From Candidatus Omnitrophota bacterium (GTDB taxonomy: Bacteria > Hinthialibacterota > Hinthialibacteria > Hinthialibacterales > JAKPRU01), in contig JAKQSI010000114.1 of NCBI GenBank assembly GCA_029570205.1, forward strand, positions 39,939-103,938: DNA of 64,000 nucleotides, read 5' to 3'. The translations under genes and the position numbers were made by a program. Shown here piece by piece: positions 35,685-45,361 of the stretch (within the stretch, counting starts at the first letter, position 1; every line of letters begins with the position of its first letter). Under the pieces are notes generated by a model that made no database searches, was not told where the DNA came from, and saw only the letters and a program-made list of their open reading frames with translations.

Positions 35685-37237
35685 GTAGTCACGTCAAACT
35701 GGGCATTTTCGTTGCGGTCGTATTCGTGGTGTTTCTTGTCTTCACCCTGAACATCACAAAAGGGTATCTCCCCGGCGGACAAGAACGATACAACATTTAT
35801 TTTCGCAATATCGGAACGCTGGAATCCGGTGCGCCGGTGAAACAGGCGGGATATACGATCGGATATGTGGCCGATATCACCCCGGCCAACCTTATTGTGG
35901 ACACCACACCGGAGAAAATGATCAAGGTTACCGTTTCAGTGAAACCGACCGCTGAGGTGTCCGTCGACAGCGAAGCCCACATTTATACCGCCGGGCTAAT
36001 GGGGGAAATGTATGTCGAAATTTCCTATGGAACCGGCAGGCGCCTCGATCCGAAGAATCCGCAGGATTTCATCATCGGAACTTCTCCGTTCAGCATGGCG
36101 GAAGTCGTCGATCAAGTCACCGTTCTGACCGACGGGGTCAAAGAAACCCTGGATAACGTGAACAAAATCATCGGTCAGGAACAAGCACGGAAAAGCTTTC
36201 AGCAGATCATGGTGAATCTGGAAGAACTGACCGGTGACCTGGATGAATTGATCGGAGGCGAGAAACAGACACTTTCGCAGACTCTGGCTAATGTTTTGCA
36301 GGCATCCGAAAACCTGAAGCAGTCTCTGGCAGATGCCGATGCGGTGATCAATGAAGCCAGCAAAATCCTGGTCCAAAGTGGTCCGGCCCTGCAACACACT
36401 GTCTTTAACGCCGAACAGATTACGGCAGATATCCGTAAAGACTTCCTCGCTGACATGAAGAAAATGTCGAAACAATTGAGTGACGTTTCCGTGTCCATTT
36501 CGACCATCGTAGCGAAGGTGGACCGCACGATCGACCAGAACGAACCAAACGTTAAAGAGACCTTGGAAAACCTGAACCAGGCCTCCAGGAAAGCAAAGGA
36601 ATCGATCGATACCCTTGCAGTCATGATTCAGGATGTCCGTAATGGGAAAGGTGTTCTCGGACGCATTATCAGCGATGAATCCCTGGGCGTGGAAACCGAG
36701 GCCACCATTCACAAGGTCAGCGGGATGGTGGAACACGCCAGTACCCTGATGCAGAGAACAGGATCGTTGGTAAACAACGCGGGAGATATCATTTCCACCG
36801 TGAAAGATATCCCGAACCGGTTGACATTCTCCTATGACTTGCGTGCGTACACGGAAGATGATCGATACGACCAGGACAATAACAATCTTCGTAGCGATAT
36901 GCTGTTACGCCTGGATCTCACCGATTGTCTCTTTGCGCAGATCGGGGCAGACCAGATCGGTGACAATAATGAAGTGAATGCCATGCTGGGGTACATGTAC
37001 GGCCCCTGGACCGCGCGGGCCGGGGTCATCGAATCGGAAGCGGGCGTGAGCCTGGATGTTCTTCTCCTCAAACGGCTGCTTCTTGGCGTTCGTGGTGTCG
37101 GACTGACCGAGCATGACGAGGAGCGATTAGATATCTATGGTTCGTTCCGTCTCTGGCGTGATGTCTACCTGATCGGCGGGGTAGACAACGTAGACGACGA
37201 AGCCTATCCGAACGTCGGATTGCGCATTGAGTTTTAG
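35681..37237 (+). CDS. mlaD: MCE-domain lipid-transport protein, MlaD-like
   Basis: 518 residues. One N-terminal helix (about 7-27) anchors it in the inner membrane, and a single MCE domain at about 38-115 has RNIGTLESGAPVKQAGYTIGYV. A long helical and coiled segment (about 140-390, rich in E, Q, N and hydrophobic heptads) follows, then a beta-rich C-terminus (DLRAYTEDDRYD, NNEVNAMLGYMYG, GSFRLWRDVYL). That end looks like an outer-membrane-type beta-strand series ending in EF. Such a layout, from MCE ring to a possible outer-membrane beta-barrel-like tail, would allow a bridge across the periplasm for phospholipid. Coupling with MlaF is clear; the barrel is an inference from strand alternation and the final aromatic residue. 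Confidence 0.88.
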   Translation: MSSHVKLGIFVAVVFVVFLVFTLNITKGYLPGGQERYNIYFRNIGTLESGAPVKQAGYTIGYVADITPANLIVDTTPEKMIKVTVSVKPTAEVSVDSEAHIYTAGLMGEMYVEISYGTGRRLDPKNPQDFIIGTSPFSMAEVVDQVTVLTDGVKETLDNVNKIIGQEQARKSFQQIMVNLEELTGDLDELIGGEKQTLSQTLANVLQASENLKQSLADADAVINEASKILVQSGPALQHTVFNAEQITADIRKDFLADMKKMSKQLSDVSVSISTIVAKVDRTIDQNEPNVKETLENLNQASRKAKESIDTLAVMIQDVRNGKGVLGRIISDESLGVETEATIHKVSGMVEHASTLMQRTGSLVNNAGDIISTVKDIPNRLTFSYDLRAYTEDDRYDQDNNNLRSDMLLRLDLTDCLFAQIGADQIGDNNEVNAMLGYMYGPWTARAGVIESEAGVSLDVLLLKRLLLGVRGVGLTEHDEERLDIYGSFRLWRDVYLIGGVDNVDDEAYPNVGLRIEF

Positions 37238-37255
37238 CCGAAGAATCCTCACGCT

Positions 37256-37519
37256 TTGTCCCTTTCAACGCGGATGGAGAGGAGGAGAATCTCCCCGATG
37301 GGAAAGGGAGAAGAAACAAGGTGGTGGCGTGCCATAAAAGTAACAACGTATGAGGGTGTTATGGAAAAAGGGCAAATTCGGTTTCCCGCGAATGTCCGAA
37401 TCGCCGGACCCGCCGGAATCGCGCTCGACGGCACAGTTGCCGCCGAGGAGTATTTTATCGGAGGACAACTGGACCCGAACGGAGGTGTGACTTACAATGG
37501 GCAAAGTATTTCTGGGTAA
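37256..37519 (+). pseudogene. Possible relic of an antitoxin-type gene
   Basis: Residues IKVTTYEGVMEKGQIRFPANVRI in the frame (two pieces: IKVTTYEGV and MEKGQIRFPANVRI) resemble the start of small antitoxin-like proteins often paired with PIN toxins. Those usually begin MKVTTYEG. Here the expected start codon is ATA (37334-37336), and the resemblance stops after NVRI. A GGAGGTG stands before an ATG at 37498 whose first residues MGKVFLG recall the start of PIN-domain toxins, but that frame stops after 18 codons. A decayed toxin-antitoxin pair would explain both. The match is short and from memory, so chance is possible. The rest of the 365-base gap shows no other gene. Confidence 0.3.
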
Positions 37520-37602
37520 CCACAGTGGGTTGTCCTTACGGTTTTCCATTTTGGCGTAGGGTCAGGTCCCTGAGCCGGCCAACGTGTCTGTGGAGTTCCT
37601 CA

Positions 37603-39306
37603 TTGTCGAGAGTTCTTCTGATCTCCCTGTTTGATGAATATGCCTTGGGCATCCGGTATCTTGCTGCCGCGTTGTCGGATGCGGGGCATGAAGTCCGATT
37701 GTTTTTTTTGAACGAACTTGCGACCTTGCGGGAGTGTCCTTGCGAACCGGGAGATCCGAATCGCATTCCATCCGTTCCTTTTCCCGTATCCCCGGCAGAA
37801 ATCGAAACGCTGATCGAAGAGACAGCCCGTTTTCAACCGGACCTGGTGGGAATCTCCCTTGTCTCCAATTTGTACGGCCTGGGGGTTGAGATCACCCGCG
37901 TGATCCATAATCGTGTTCGCGTGCCGGTGACGTGGGGGGGTGTAGACCCGACGATCAACCCGGATCTGGCGGAAGGTCATGCGGATGTCATTTGTGTGGG
38001 TGAGGGAGAACGAGCCATTGTGGAACTGGCCGACGCGATTGGGCGCAATAGTCGGAGCGATCATGATCCCATCGCGGCGCTTGGAAAAATTGAGAAACCA
38101 ATTGACAACCTGAAAATTCGGAGACCGGAGGGATGGCTCGCAAACCGTCTTGGTGTGATGGTTCCGGACCTGGATGCGTTGCCGTTTCCGCTGTTTGATC
38201 TCGGGCGGGAGATTTATCTTTCCGAAGGCCGTCTTTATCGCGGCTCATACCCGCCGCTCGCCAGACTTCCCCGATTGTTCCCCGTGATGTCATTTCGCGG
38301 CTGCCCTTATCAGTGTCATTATTGCTGCCATTCCGTTTTGAAAAAGATTTATACCGGCGGCAAGTATCTCCGTCGGCGAAGCGTCGCGAATGTGATGGAG
38401 GAACTTCGTCTGCGAAAGCGTCAGTTTCCTGCGTTGGGAATGATCGAAATCCAGGACGATGTATTCACGTTGGACCAGGAATGGATTGACGAGTTCTGCC
38501 GGGAGTACAAACAGCACATCGGGATTCCGTTCTGGTGCCAGACCTACCCGGGGATCAGTCGGGAATCCATGTTGAGGCCGCTGAAAGACGCGGGGTTGCG
38601 TTCGGTTACGTTCGGTATACAGTCCGGCAGCCAACGGGTGCTGACAGAAATCTACGGGAGGCCGGTAAAGGCTGAGAAAATCCAGGAAACCGCCGACGTG
38701 TTACGCCGACTGGATATCCCCTTTGTGGTGGATTTGATCGGCAGCAATCCCTTGGAGACCGACGCGGATCGGATCGAGACGGCGAAAGTGCTGACAGCGC
38801 TGCCCAAGCCGTATCTATTGCATCCGATCAACCCGCTTTCGTTTTACCGGGGGCTCCCGATTACCAAGCGGACCCTGGCGGCCGGGGTGCGCCTGGTTCA
38901 GAGTCCCGGCGCTAATAAGTTTGGTCCGGAGCCGGACCCTCGCTTGTGTGCCTGGGATGCTCTGCTCACCCTTGCGCACTACCCCGGAATTGAGGTCGAA
39001 ACCCTTCGCCCGCTGTGGGAAACCGAGCGATTGATGACCGATCCGAAACCGTTGAAACAGCTCGCCGATGCGCTCGCGCAAGCGACGTATTACGCCGGAA
39101 ACATTTATGAAACCAAGTCGAAACGGATCGAAATCGAACAGAAACGCAACGAGAATCTTACCGCGAGACTGAATGAGTTGGAGCGAGAACTGGGCGAGCT
39201 TCTTGGAAGCCGCCTGGTACGATGGGCGAACCGGGTGCGTAACCTTCTGAAACGATATCGGACCGAAGGCGCAATTCAACAGGGACGGTCCGCGAGAATG
39301 GAATAG
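37603..39306 (+). CDS. Cobalamin-binding radical SAM protein
   Basis: 567 residues. A TTG at 37603, eight bases after GGAG, gives the natural beginning SRVLLISLFDEYALGIRYLAA of a B12-binding domain (about 1-150, with LVGISLVSNLYG and VTWGGVDPTINP). The radical-SAM cluster CxxxCxxC sits at Cys234, Cys238 and Cys241 in FRGCPYQCHYCC. A TIM-barrel follows to about 430 (IEIQDDVFTLDQ, VTFGIQSGSQRVL). The last 90 residues are helical and basic, with a heptad stretch (RIEIEQKRNENLTARLNELERE split over two turns). The B12 radical-SAM layout occurs in methylases and in natural-product or hopanoid enzymes. The substrate is unknown. A class I methyltransferase follows 15 bases downstream. Confidence 0.85.
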   Translation: MSRVLLISLFDEYALGIRYLAAALSDAGHEVRLFFLNELATLRECPCEPGDPNRIPSVPFPVSPAEIETLIEETARFQPDLVGISLVSNLYGLGVEITRVIHNRVRVPVTWGGVDPTINPDLAEGHADVICVGEGERAIVELADAIGRNSRSDHDPIAALGKIEKPIDNLKIRRPEGWLANRLGVMVPDLDALPFPLFDLGREIYLSEGRLYRGSYPPLARLPRLFPVMSFRGCPYQCHYCCHSVLKKIYTGGKYLRRRSVANVMEELRLRKRQFPALGMIEIQDDVFTLDQEWIDEFCREYKQHIGIPFWCQTYPGISRESMLRPLKDAGLRSVTFGIQSGSQRVLTEIYGRPVKAEKIQETADVLRRLDIPFVVDLIGSNPLETDADRIETAKVLTALPKPYLLHPINPLSFYRGLPITKRTLAAGVRLVQSPGANKFGPEPDPRLCAWDALLTLAHYPGIEVETLRPLWETERLMTDPKPLKQLADALAQATYYAGNIYETKSKRIEIEQKRNENLTARLNELERELGELLGSRLVRWANRVRNLLKRYRTEGAIQQGRSARME

Positions 39307-39320
39307 GGAATCAGTCCACC

Positions 39321-40163
39321 GTGGATGAAATTACCAGGCGGGTACAAGCGATGTATTCCTCCTATCCGTATCCGGGGTATGGGACCGCCGAGCATTTCCA
39401 TGAAGACGCAGTTGAAAAACTGATCGAAATTCTGAAACGACACGGTTGTCGTTTACGGGGGGGCCAGATCCTTGATGTGGGCTGCGGCACGGGTCATACC
39501 TCTGTTTGTTTTGCGCGGAAATTGCCGGAAACGACTGTACTGGGTGTAGATATCTCGCCCGGATCCCTCGATGTGGCCGAGCGGTATCGCCATGAGGCCG
39601 CGATTCATAATCTGGAATACCGGCTCCTGGACATTACAAAGGAGCCGCCTGGAGAAGAGGCATTTGATTTTGCCTACCTGTCCGGATCATTACACCATAC
39701 ATCCGAACCGGAAGTTGCGCTGCGGCATGTTGTTCGGGCGCTGCGTCCCGGTGGGTTTGCCCTGGTCAGTGTTTATTCCCGATACAACAATCAGGAACGG
39801 TATCGGAACAGGGACCTGTTATCGGTCCTGGTTCCGAATCCCGAAGACTATGCAACAAAAGTAGCCGTAGCTCGCGAGCTGATCCCGGACGCCCGTAACA
39901 AGTCCGATGCGGAGATTATTGATGCGTATGCGCATTGCCACGAGCGGGATTACACCTATCCCGAACTGGTGGACCTTATGGAACAAACGGGATTGACATT
40001 CCTGGAGTGGCCGGGGCTTGGGGTTCCCGCCATTGATTTGAAATTGCCCGTATCCGGCAGGCTGGTCGTCGGACTCAGTCCGGTTCGACGGTGTGCGCTG
40101 GCGGAGATTCTGTTGCGGCAGATGGTGATGATCACGGCGTTGGGGAAGAAAGCGGGGGGATAA
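39321..40163 (+). CDS. Class I SAM-dependent methyltransferase
   Basis: 280 residues from GTG at 39321. The SAM site ILDVGCGTGHTS is at about 50-61, the acidic strand-2 end in VLGVDISPGSL, and the post-motif LSGSLHHTSEPEVALRHVVRALRPGG at about 123-148. It resembles the Methyltransf_11/12 group acting on small molecules or glycolipids. It is closely linked to the B12 radical-SAM gene, so both may modify one product. The target is unknown. Confidence 0.85.
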   Translation: MDEITRRVQAMYSSYPYPGYGTAEHFHEDAVEKLIEILKRHGCRLRGGQILDVGCGTGHTSVCFARKLPETTVLGVDISPGSLDVAERYRHEAAIHNLEYRLLDITKEPPGEEAFDFAYLSGSLHHTSEPEVALRHVVRALRPGGFALVSVYSRYNNQERYRNRDLLSVLVPNPEDYATKVAVARELIPDARNKSDAEIIDAYAHCHERDYTYPELVDLMEQTGLTFLEWPGLGVPAIDLKLPVSGRLVVGLSPVRRCALAEILLRQMVMITALGKKAGG

Positions 40164-40176
40164 CCGGACCGATGTA

Positions 40177-40206
40177 GAGCAACGAATATGGTATAGTATG
40201 TTGCTC
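40177..40206. repeat. Inverted repeat upstream of the antiporter gene
   Basis: GAGCAAC and GTTGCTC lie as perfect seven-base arms around a 16-base AT-rich centre containing TATAGT. A second hairpin CCTTATC-GGCA-GATAAGG is at 40310-40327, close to the next start. Either could be an operator or a weak terminator. Confidence 0.4.
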
Positions 40207-40343
40207 CGAAGTCGTATTGCGAGAACAGGGGAGTATCCGGAGTATGAAATTCGTCGAGCCGCAGGGAACATCAACCTTATGATATTCCCGGCTTGGCTGT
40301 TCCACCGCACCTTATCGGCAGATAAGGGCGGACGACAGGAGAC

Positions 40344-42056
40344 ATGGAGAGGATGACACAAGAAGAAATAATGGTGCTTTTCCTGGCGCTGGCCATGCTG
40401 CTGGGGACGGCACGATTGCTTGGCGAACTGGCCATGCGTATCCGCCAACCGGCGATTATGGGGGAAATCCTGGCGGGGATTCTGCTGGGTCCGACCGTTC
40501 TGGGAGTTGTTGCGCCGGAGTGGAGCCGGTACCTTTTCCCCACAGATGGTAATTTTCCCACGGCTCTGGAAGGTCTGACAACGCTTTCCATTACGCTGTT
40601 CCTGCTCGTGGCCGGAATGGAGGTGGATTTATCCACGGTTTTTCGGCAGGGCAAGGCTGCTTTTCATGTCGGGATCACCGGTTTGACAATTCCGTTCGCC
40701 GTGGGATTTGCGGTCGGCTGGTTTTTCCCCGGGATGTCCGGGGCGGAAGAAGGCTCCGATCGGCTTGTCTTCGCTCTGTTTCTGGCTACGGCGATGTCGA
40801 TCACGGCCCTGCCGGTGATTGCGAAAATCCTGATCGACCTTAACCTTTTTCGTTCCGACTTGGGGATGATCATTGTGGCCTCGGCGATTTTGCATGACTT
40901 AATCGGCTGGAATATCTTTGCGCTGATTCTCGGGATGATGAGGGGGGCCGGAAACGTTTCTCAAGTGGGAATATCTATCGGGCTGACTCTGCTGTTTGTT
41001 GTGGTTATGCTGACAGTTGGGCGCCGGTTGCTCGATCGGTTGCTGCCGTGGATCCAGGCCCATGCCAGCTGGCCCGGCGGGGTGCTTGGATTCATGCTCA
41101 CGGGGGGATTTCTCTGTGCTGCTTTCACCGAGATGATCGGGACGCATGCGATTTTCGGGGCGTTTATTTTCGGGGTAGCCCTCGGAGACTCCAGTCATTT
41201 GCGGGCGCACGTGCGCTCAATCATGGATCAATTCATTTCCTTTATTTTTGCGCCGATTTTTTTTGCAAGTATCGGTTTACAGGTCGATTTCGCGGCGAAT
41301 TTCGATCTGCTCCTGGTCCTGGTTATATTGACGGTCGGCACGGCGGCAAAGGTCGGCGGGTGCGCTCTGGGAGCAAGACTCTCCGGAATCAAGCCGCGTG
41401 AATCATTGGCCATCGGAGTTGCGATGAACGCGCGCGGGGCAATGGAGATCATCCTCGGATTGCTGGCGATGAAAGCCGGATTAATCAACCAGCGGCTGTT
41501 TGTGGCGCTGGTTGTGATGGCGCTCTTCACGTCCATGACATCGGGCAGCATGATGCACGCCATTCTCAAACGTCGGCGTCCGATTCGATTCATGGATTTC
41601 CTGACTGGAAGGCGGTTTACGCCCGTCCTGAACGCCCTGGATCGCCGACAGGCCATCCGGGAATTGACACAACTGGCATGTGCGGGTACCGACATCCCTC
41701 CGGAGGCCGCGTTTGATGCGGTCTGGCAACGAGAGCAGATCATGTCGACAAGTCTCGATCACGGCGTCGCCGTCCCCCATGCCCGAATGGAAAACCTGAA
41801 AACGCCGATTGTGGCCTTGGGGATCTCCGGGAAAGGCGTAGATTTCGACTCCACGGATGGCCAGCCGACTCATCTGATCTTCCTGCTTCTGACCCCGAGT
41901 GACGATCATCGTGTGCAATTGGAGTTGCTCGCGGATATCGGACAGGCGTTTCAAGACCCGGCCCTGATCCAACATTGCGTTACTGTTCGCACTTTCACCG
42001 AGTTTCTCGCTCTATTTAAAAGCTACCATGTTCAACGCGCACAGAACGGCGAATAA
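40344..42056 (+). CDS. CPA2-type Na+(K+)/H+ antiporter with C-terminal PTS IIA domain
   Basis: 570 residues. About twelve membrane helices (10-410) carry the CPA2 motif ATAMSITALPVIAKIL and FGAFIFGVALGDSSHL, with NARGAMEIIL near the last helix pair. A linker then leads to a cytosolic PTS_EIIA_2 (fructose/mannitol type) domain at about 430-560, with the phosphorylatable His near 479 in HGVAVPHARMENL. The antiporter core exchanges Na+ or K+ for H+ across the inner membrane. The IIA domain suggests control by phosphotransfer from HPr-like proteins, coupling ion transport to carbon or PEP status. Similar fusions exist, but how they work is little known. GGAG in front supports the start. Confidence 0.9.
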   Translation: MERMTQEEIMVLFLALAMLLGTARLLGELAMRIRQPAIMGEILAGILLGPTVLGVVAPEWSRYLFPTDGNFPTALEGLTTLSITLFLLVAGMEVDLSTVFRQGKAAFHVGITGLTIPFAVGFAVGWFFPGMSGAEEGSDRLVFALFLATAMSITALPVIAKILIDLNLFRSDLGMIIVASAILHDLIGWNIFALILGMMRGAGNVSQVGISIGLTLLFVVVMLTVGRRLLDRLLPWIQAHASWPGGVLGFMLTGGFLCAAFTEMIGTHAIFGAFIFGVALGDSSHLRAHVRSIMDQFISFIFAPIFFASIGLQVDFAANFDLLLVLVILTVGTAAKVGGCALGARLSGIKPRESLAIGVAMNARGAMEIILGLLAMKAGLINQRLFVALVVMALFTSMTSGSMMHAILKRRRPIRFMDFLTGRRFTPVLNALDRRQAIRELTQLACAGTDIPPEAAFDAVWQREQIMSTSLDHGVAVPHARMENLKTPIVALGISGKGVDFDSTDGQPTHLIFLLLTPSDDHRVQLELLADIGQAFQDPALIQHCVTVRTFTEFLALFKSYHVQRAQNGE

Positions 42057-42152
42057 TCTGTCCGGCTGCGCCACAGGTTGCGAGCCTGAGCTACTCTCTT
42101 CTCCCTCTCTCGCCGGGAGACGGTTGGCGTGAGAAAAACACACTTGCACCTG

Positions 42153-45100
42153 CTACAAATTCACTTCATAGGTAATAAACGGTTCTTGTCCCAGGCCGTT
42201 TGTGTGAATCTCTTCTTTCCCCCCCGGATACAGGCGACGGAGATCCTCGATATATCGACGATGGCTATGGACGAGTAAAAACGATACCGGCCCGCGTCGG
42301 GAGATCTTCTGACGCAGGAATTCCTCCGGTTTGAGAACGTCTTCCCCTTTGGCTACCGGAGCCAGGAATCGAATCGTTCCATATTTCAAATACACATACG
42401 GCGGACCGAAGAAATACGTGTAGGAAGTCGGTCCGGCATCTTTCAGGTAATGCGCGATACGAGTCCACTGATCGACCATCTGCGGTTGCGCCATGATCTT
42501 GTGGAAATATCGTTCGACTCCTGTAATCAATAAAAAGGCCAGGAAAGCACAGAGCAACACGGAATGGACTCTCGGACTCCAGGTACAGCATCGTTTCAAA
42601 TGACTCCCAATTGCGCACGGAACGGGCGCGGCGACCAGGATCAGAAGCGGGACCAATCCAACCAGTCGCTGGTACGAGGGTGCATTATTAGTCAGCACAC
42701 TTCCGGTAATCAGCGTTACAGGAATCCAAAACAGGAACATCAACGTGGCCGGATACGTCAATTTCAGGAACAGTATTAACATTCCTGAAATCAGAAACAT
42801 GGCCGGAAGGGGGTCCAGGATACCGCCGGATACGCGGTTAATTAAATGCGGGCTGCCGTCCGGGTAAGAAATCGGGCTGAGCAGGCTACGCTCTATCTGC
42901 CCGCGAATCATGTCGATGTTTGAAATATCCGGCGGGTAGCTCTGCCTGATCATTCGTCGGCCTTCCTGCGAAAAGATGGAAACCCCGTCAGCCCGCGAGA
43001 ACAGCGCATTGGGACTCACCAGGAAACTTCCGACCAGCGGAGCGACGGTAATCCAGAACGCCAACAGAAACGTAGCCGTGTAAATCCATGCAATGTTCAG
43101 TGAGATTTGCCGTGTCAAAAAGAAGAGTCCCAACGTAGCCAACATCAAGGGCAGTAACAGGTGGGATGCCTGGTAAGAGAGGAGGCCAAGACCCGCAAGC
43201 CACCCCGCCCAGCAGAACGCTTTGGCCTCATTGTTCTGCAAACCACGAATGAGGCAATACAGCACACCGATAGTCAAAAGCATGGTTTGATTGTAACCGA
43301 TGCCCAATCGAGCGTAATGAATAACATACGTCGAAGTGGCGAATAAAAACGTTGCGAGTACCGAAGCAGACTGCGAAAAGAGACGCCGAGCTGTCAAGTA
43401 AAAAAGCGGAATAGTCGCCAGGGCAATCATCGCATCCGCCATCCGCATTCCGAACAGGTTGTCTCCGAACAGCCACATCACCCATGCGGGAATCAAAAAG
43501 AACAGGTTCGGGATCTGGTACCAACCGGGATCGAATATCGTCCATCGGCCTGAGTCGCGGACTTCGATACCGTGTAGCGCAACTTCCGCGGAATCCCCAT
43601 GCACATCCGTGGGGAAATCGGTCAGGCGGATCATATACAGGCACGCCGCCAGTAGAATAATCAGTAACACAAAAGTATTGGCTCGGGAAAAGTCGGAATC
43701 TGTATGTTCCCGAACAGAGAAGGGAAGGGCAAACGACACGCTTCCGATTCGCACAACAGTCTTGGAAGAATCGCCGTTCTTACGAACGGGAAAACAGGGG
43801 GCAAGTAGTACCCAAAGCCCGACCGGCCAAATCATTACCGCAGGATACCAGGGAAATCCGCGGCCGTTCAGGTAAAGATACTGACAAAAAAGACCGGCGA
43901 TGGAAAGAACAACCAGAATCAAAGATCGTTGAATGGAGAACGGAAAACGTGGACTATTCCCCCCGGGAAACCACAATTCCCCGGGCAGATAGATGTTGCG
44001 TGCATCACTGTAGCAGAACACCGCCAGAAGTGAGGCTCCAATCCAGAACGGGTAGTCGGGGTGATATGGGGGAGCCGAAACGGTTGCTGTCAGAGTCCGG
44101 TACGAAACGGAAAGAACCAGAGCATAGGCGAGGGGTATCAGGACCGAGGGCGCGATGCGGCGTCCCGCCAGAACAAAGAACACGAAGGCCAACCCCAGCA
44201 GTGAGTAACTATTGAAGGCATAATCCTGTAATAGTGCGCGAAACGGCTTCCGTGTGCCGGAAGCAGGGATTACACCTTGTGTGACTTGGAGCGGAGGCTG
44301 CGGTTGGATTCTTTGTTGCGGGAATCGACCGATTGTCGCACAGAGGTACAGGTTCTGATCCGGCAGAAATATGGCGGCCTGTATGCAATTCAGATGTTCT
44401 CGCACCACATCCAGCGTGCCGTCGGTTTTCCGTTTCACCAGTCTCCGGTGATCCGCATCGGCGACCAGAACATCCCCGGAGGGAAGAGGGCTCATCTTGA
44501 CCGGATGATCGAATCCGGTCTGTTCGGAAACGATTTCCCCTCGGGGCGAAATCTCCAGGAGACGGTGATGGTCGAAATCGCTGATGAGCGTATTCCCGTT
44601 TGGAAACCGCAACGCATCCATGGGCTGTAAGAGGTCTCGATTGTATGACCAGACCGGAGTTCCATCCTCCGCGATCTCCAGAATACTTCCTGCTGTCGAA
44701 TCGCAGATCAGGAGATTCCCGCCGGGAAGGAAGTCGGCATCAGTGGGGCCTTCGAATGGATAATTGATTTCGCGTTTTGTCTGTTCCTTTACGTCATAGA
44801 AAAAGACTTTTTTTGCCCCACGTGATGTCAAGAGGAAACGACTGGGTTCTTCGAGTACATCCACATCATGGAGTTCCTTTTCCAGAACCAGGGAGAACGT
44901 CTTCTCTTTCCCGGAGAAAATCAGGAGTTCTCCCGCTTCCGTAACAACTGCATAGTGATTCCCGGAGGGAAAGGCCTCGATGTCTGTCGGAGCAGCAGTA
45001 AGAGGAACGAATCCCAGAATCTGTCCTTCACCATTGAATTCCAGAACGCCGGAGGATGGAGCGCGATCGTTCTCCCATTGTGTCACCTGTCCTGACACAA

Positions 45101-45227
45101 GCGGGGATTGGACAAGGAACAAGATCCCAAGAAAAGAGAGAAGGAACAGCGATATTTTAACGAGTCTTTCCCGCGAAATTGAGAACGATACGAAGGAGAT
45201 TGATCTTTCCGAATACACTTTCCTCAC
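42153..45227 (-). CDS. Beta-propeller fused to GT39/PMT-like membrane glycosyltransferase
   Basis: 1024 residues. One N-terminal helix (about 23-45) is followed by an NHL/PQQ-like repeat region at about 60-335, with six repeats of the form FPSGNxYAVV, LPGGNLLICDS, FPNGNTLISDFDHHRLLE, LPSGDVLVADADHRRLVK. About 13 membrane helices then fill 340-960. The loop DFPTDVHGDSAEVALHGIE carries the acidic pair expected near the active site of PMT/ArnT-type lipid-linked sugar transferases. The C-terminal 70 residues are soluble. The GT-C half should move a sugar from a polyprenyl-phosphate donor to a periplasmic acceptor. The propeller may bind that acceptor or glycan. I do not know this exact domain order as a named family. 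Confidence 0.8.
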   Translation of the reverse strand: MRKVYSERSISFVSFSISRERLVKISLFLLSFLGILFLVQSPLVSGQVTQWENDRAPSSGVLEFNGEGQILGFVPLTAAPTDIEAFPSGNHYAVVTEAGELLIFSGKEKTFSLVLEKELHDVDVLEEPSRFLLTSRGAKKVFFYDVKEQTKREINYPFEGPTDADFLPGGNLLICDSTAGSILEIAEDGTPVWSYNRDLLQPMDALRFPNGNTLISDFDHHRLLEISPRGEIVSEQTGFDHPVKMSPLPSGDVLVADADHRRLVKRKTDGTLDVVREHLNCIQAAIFLPDQNLYLCATIGRFPQQRIQPQPPLQVTQGVIPASGTRKPFRALLQDYAFNSYSLLGLAFVFFVLAGRRIAPSVLIPLAYALVLSVSYRTLTATVSAPPYHPDYPFWIGASLLAVFCYSDARNIYLPGELWFPGGNSPRFPFSIQRSLILVVLSIAGLFCQYLYLNGRGFPWYPAVMIWPVGLWVLLAPCFPVRKNGDSSKTVVRIGSVSFALPFSVREHTDSDFSRANTFVLLIILLAACLYMIRLTDFPTDVHGDSAEVALHGIEVRDSGRWTIFDPGWYQIPNLFFLIPAWVMWLFGDNLFGMRMADAMIALATIPLFYLTARRLFSQSASVLATFLFATSTYVIHYARLGIGYNQTMLLTIGVLYCLIRGLQNNEAKAFCWAGWLAGLGLLSYQASHLLLPLMLATLGLFFLTRQISLNIAWIYTATFLLAFWITVAPLVGSFLVSPNALFSRADGVSIFSQEGRRMIRQSYPPDISNIDMIRGQIERSLLSPISYPDGSPHLINRVSGGILDPLPAMFLISGMLILFLKLTYPATLMFLFWIPVTLITGSVLTNNAPSYQRLVGLVPLLILVAAPVPCAIGSHLKRCCTWSPRVHSVLLCAFLAFLLITGVERYFHKIMAQPQMVDQWTRIAHYLKDAGPTSYTYFFGPPYVYLKYGTIRFLAPVAKGEDVLKPEEFLRQKISRRGPVSFLLVHSHRRYIEDLRRLYPGGKEEIHTNGLGQEPFITYEVNL

Positions 45228-45302
45228 CCCAAACCTCTACGACCTGATGTTTCTTTATCTCCTGGGATTCGGATCATAATGTCTGTCCGATGCGAATACA
45301 AG

Positions 45303-45331
45303 AACGGGCGGAACCGAGGGTTCCGCCCGTT
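45303..45331. terminator. Hairpin terminator after hcp
   Basis: AACGGGCGGAACC and GGTTCCGCCCGTT form a perfect 13-pair stem around a three-base loop, 31 bases past the hcp stop on the minus strand, followed by TCTTGTATTC. The stem is symmetric, so it may also block transcription from the left. Confidence 0.8.
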
Positions 45332-45361
45332 GGGAAACTGTAAACGGCTATCCGATCTATC

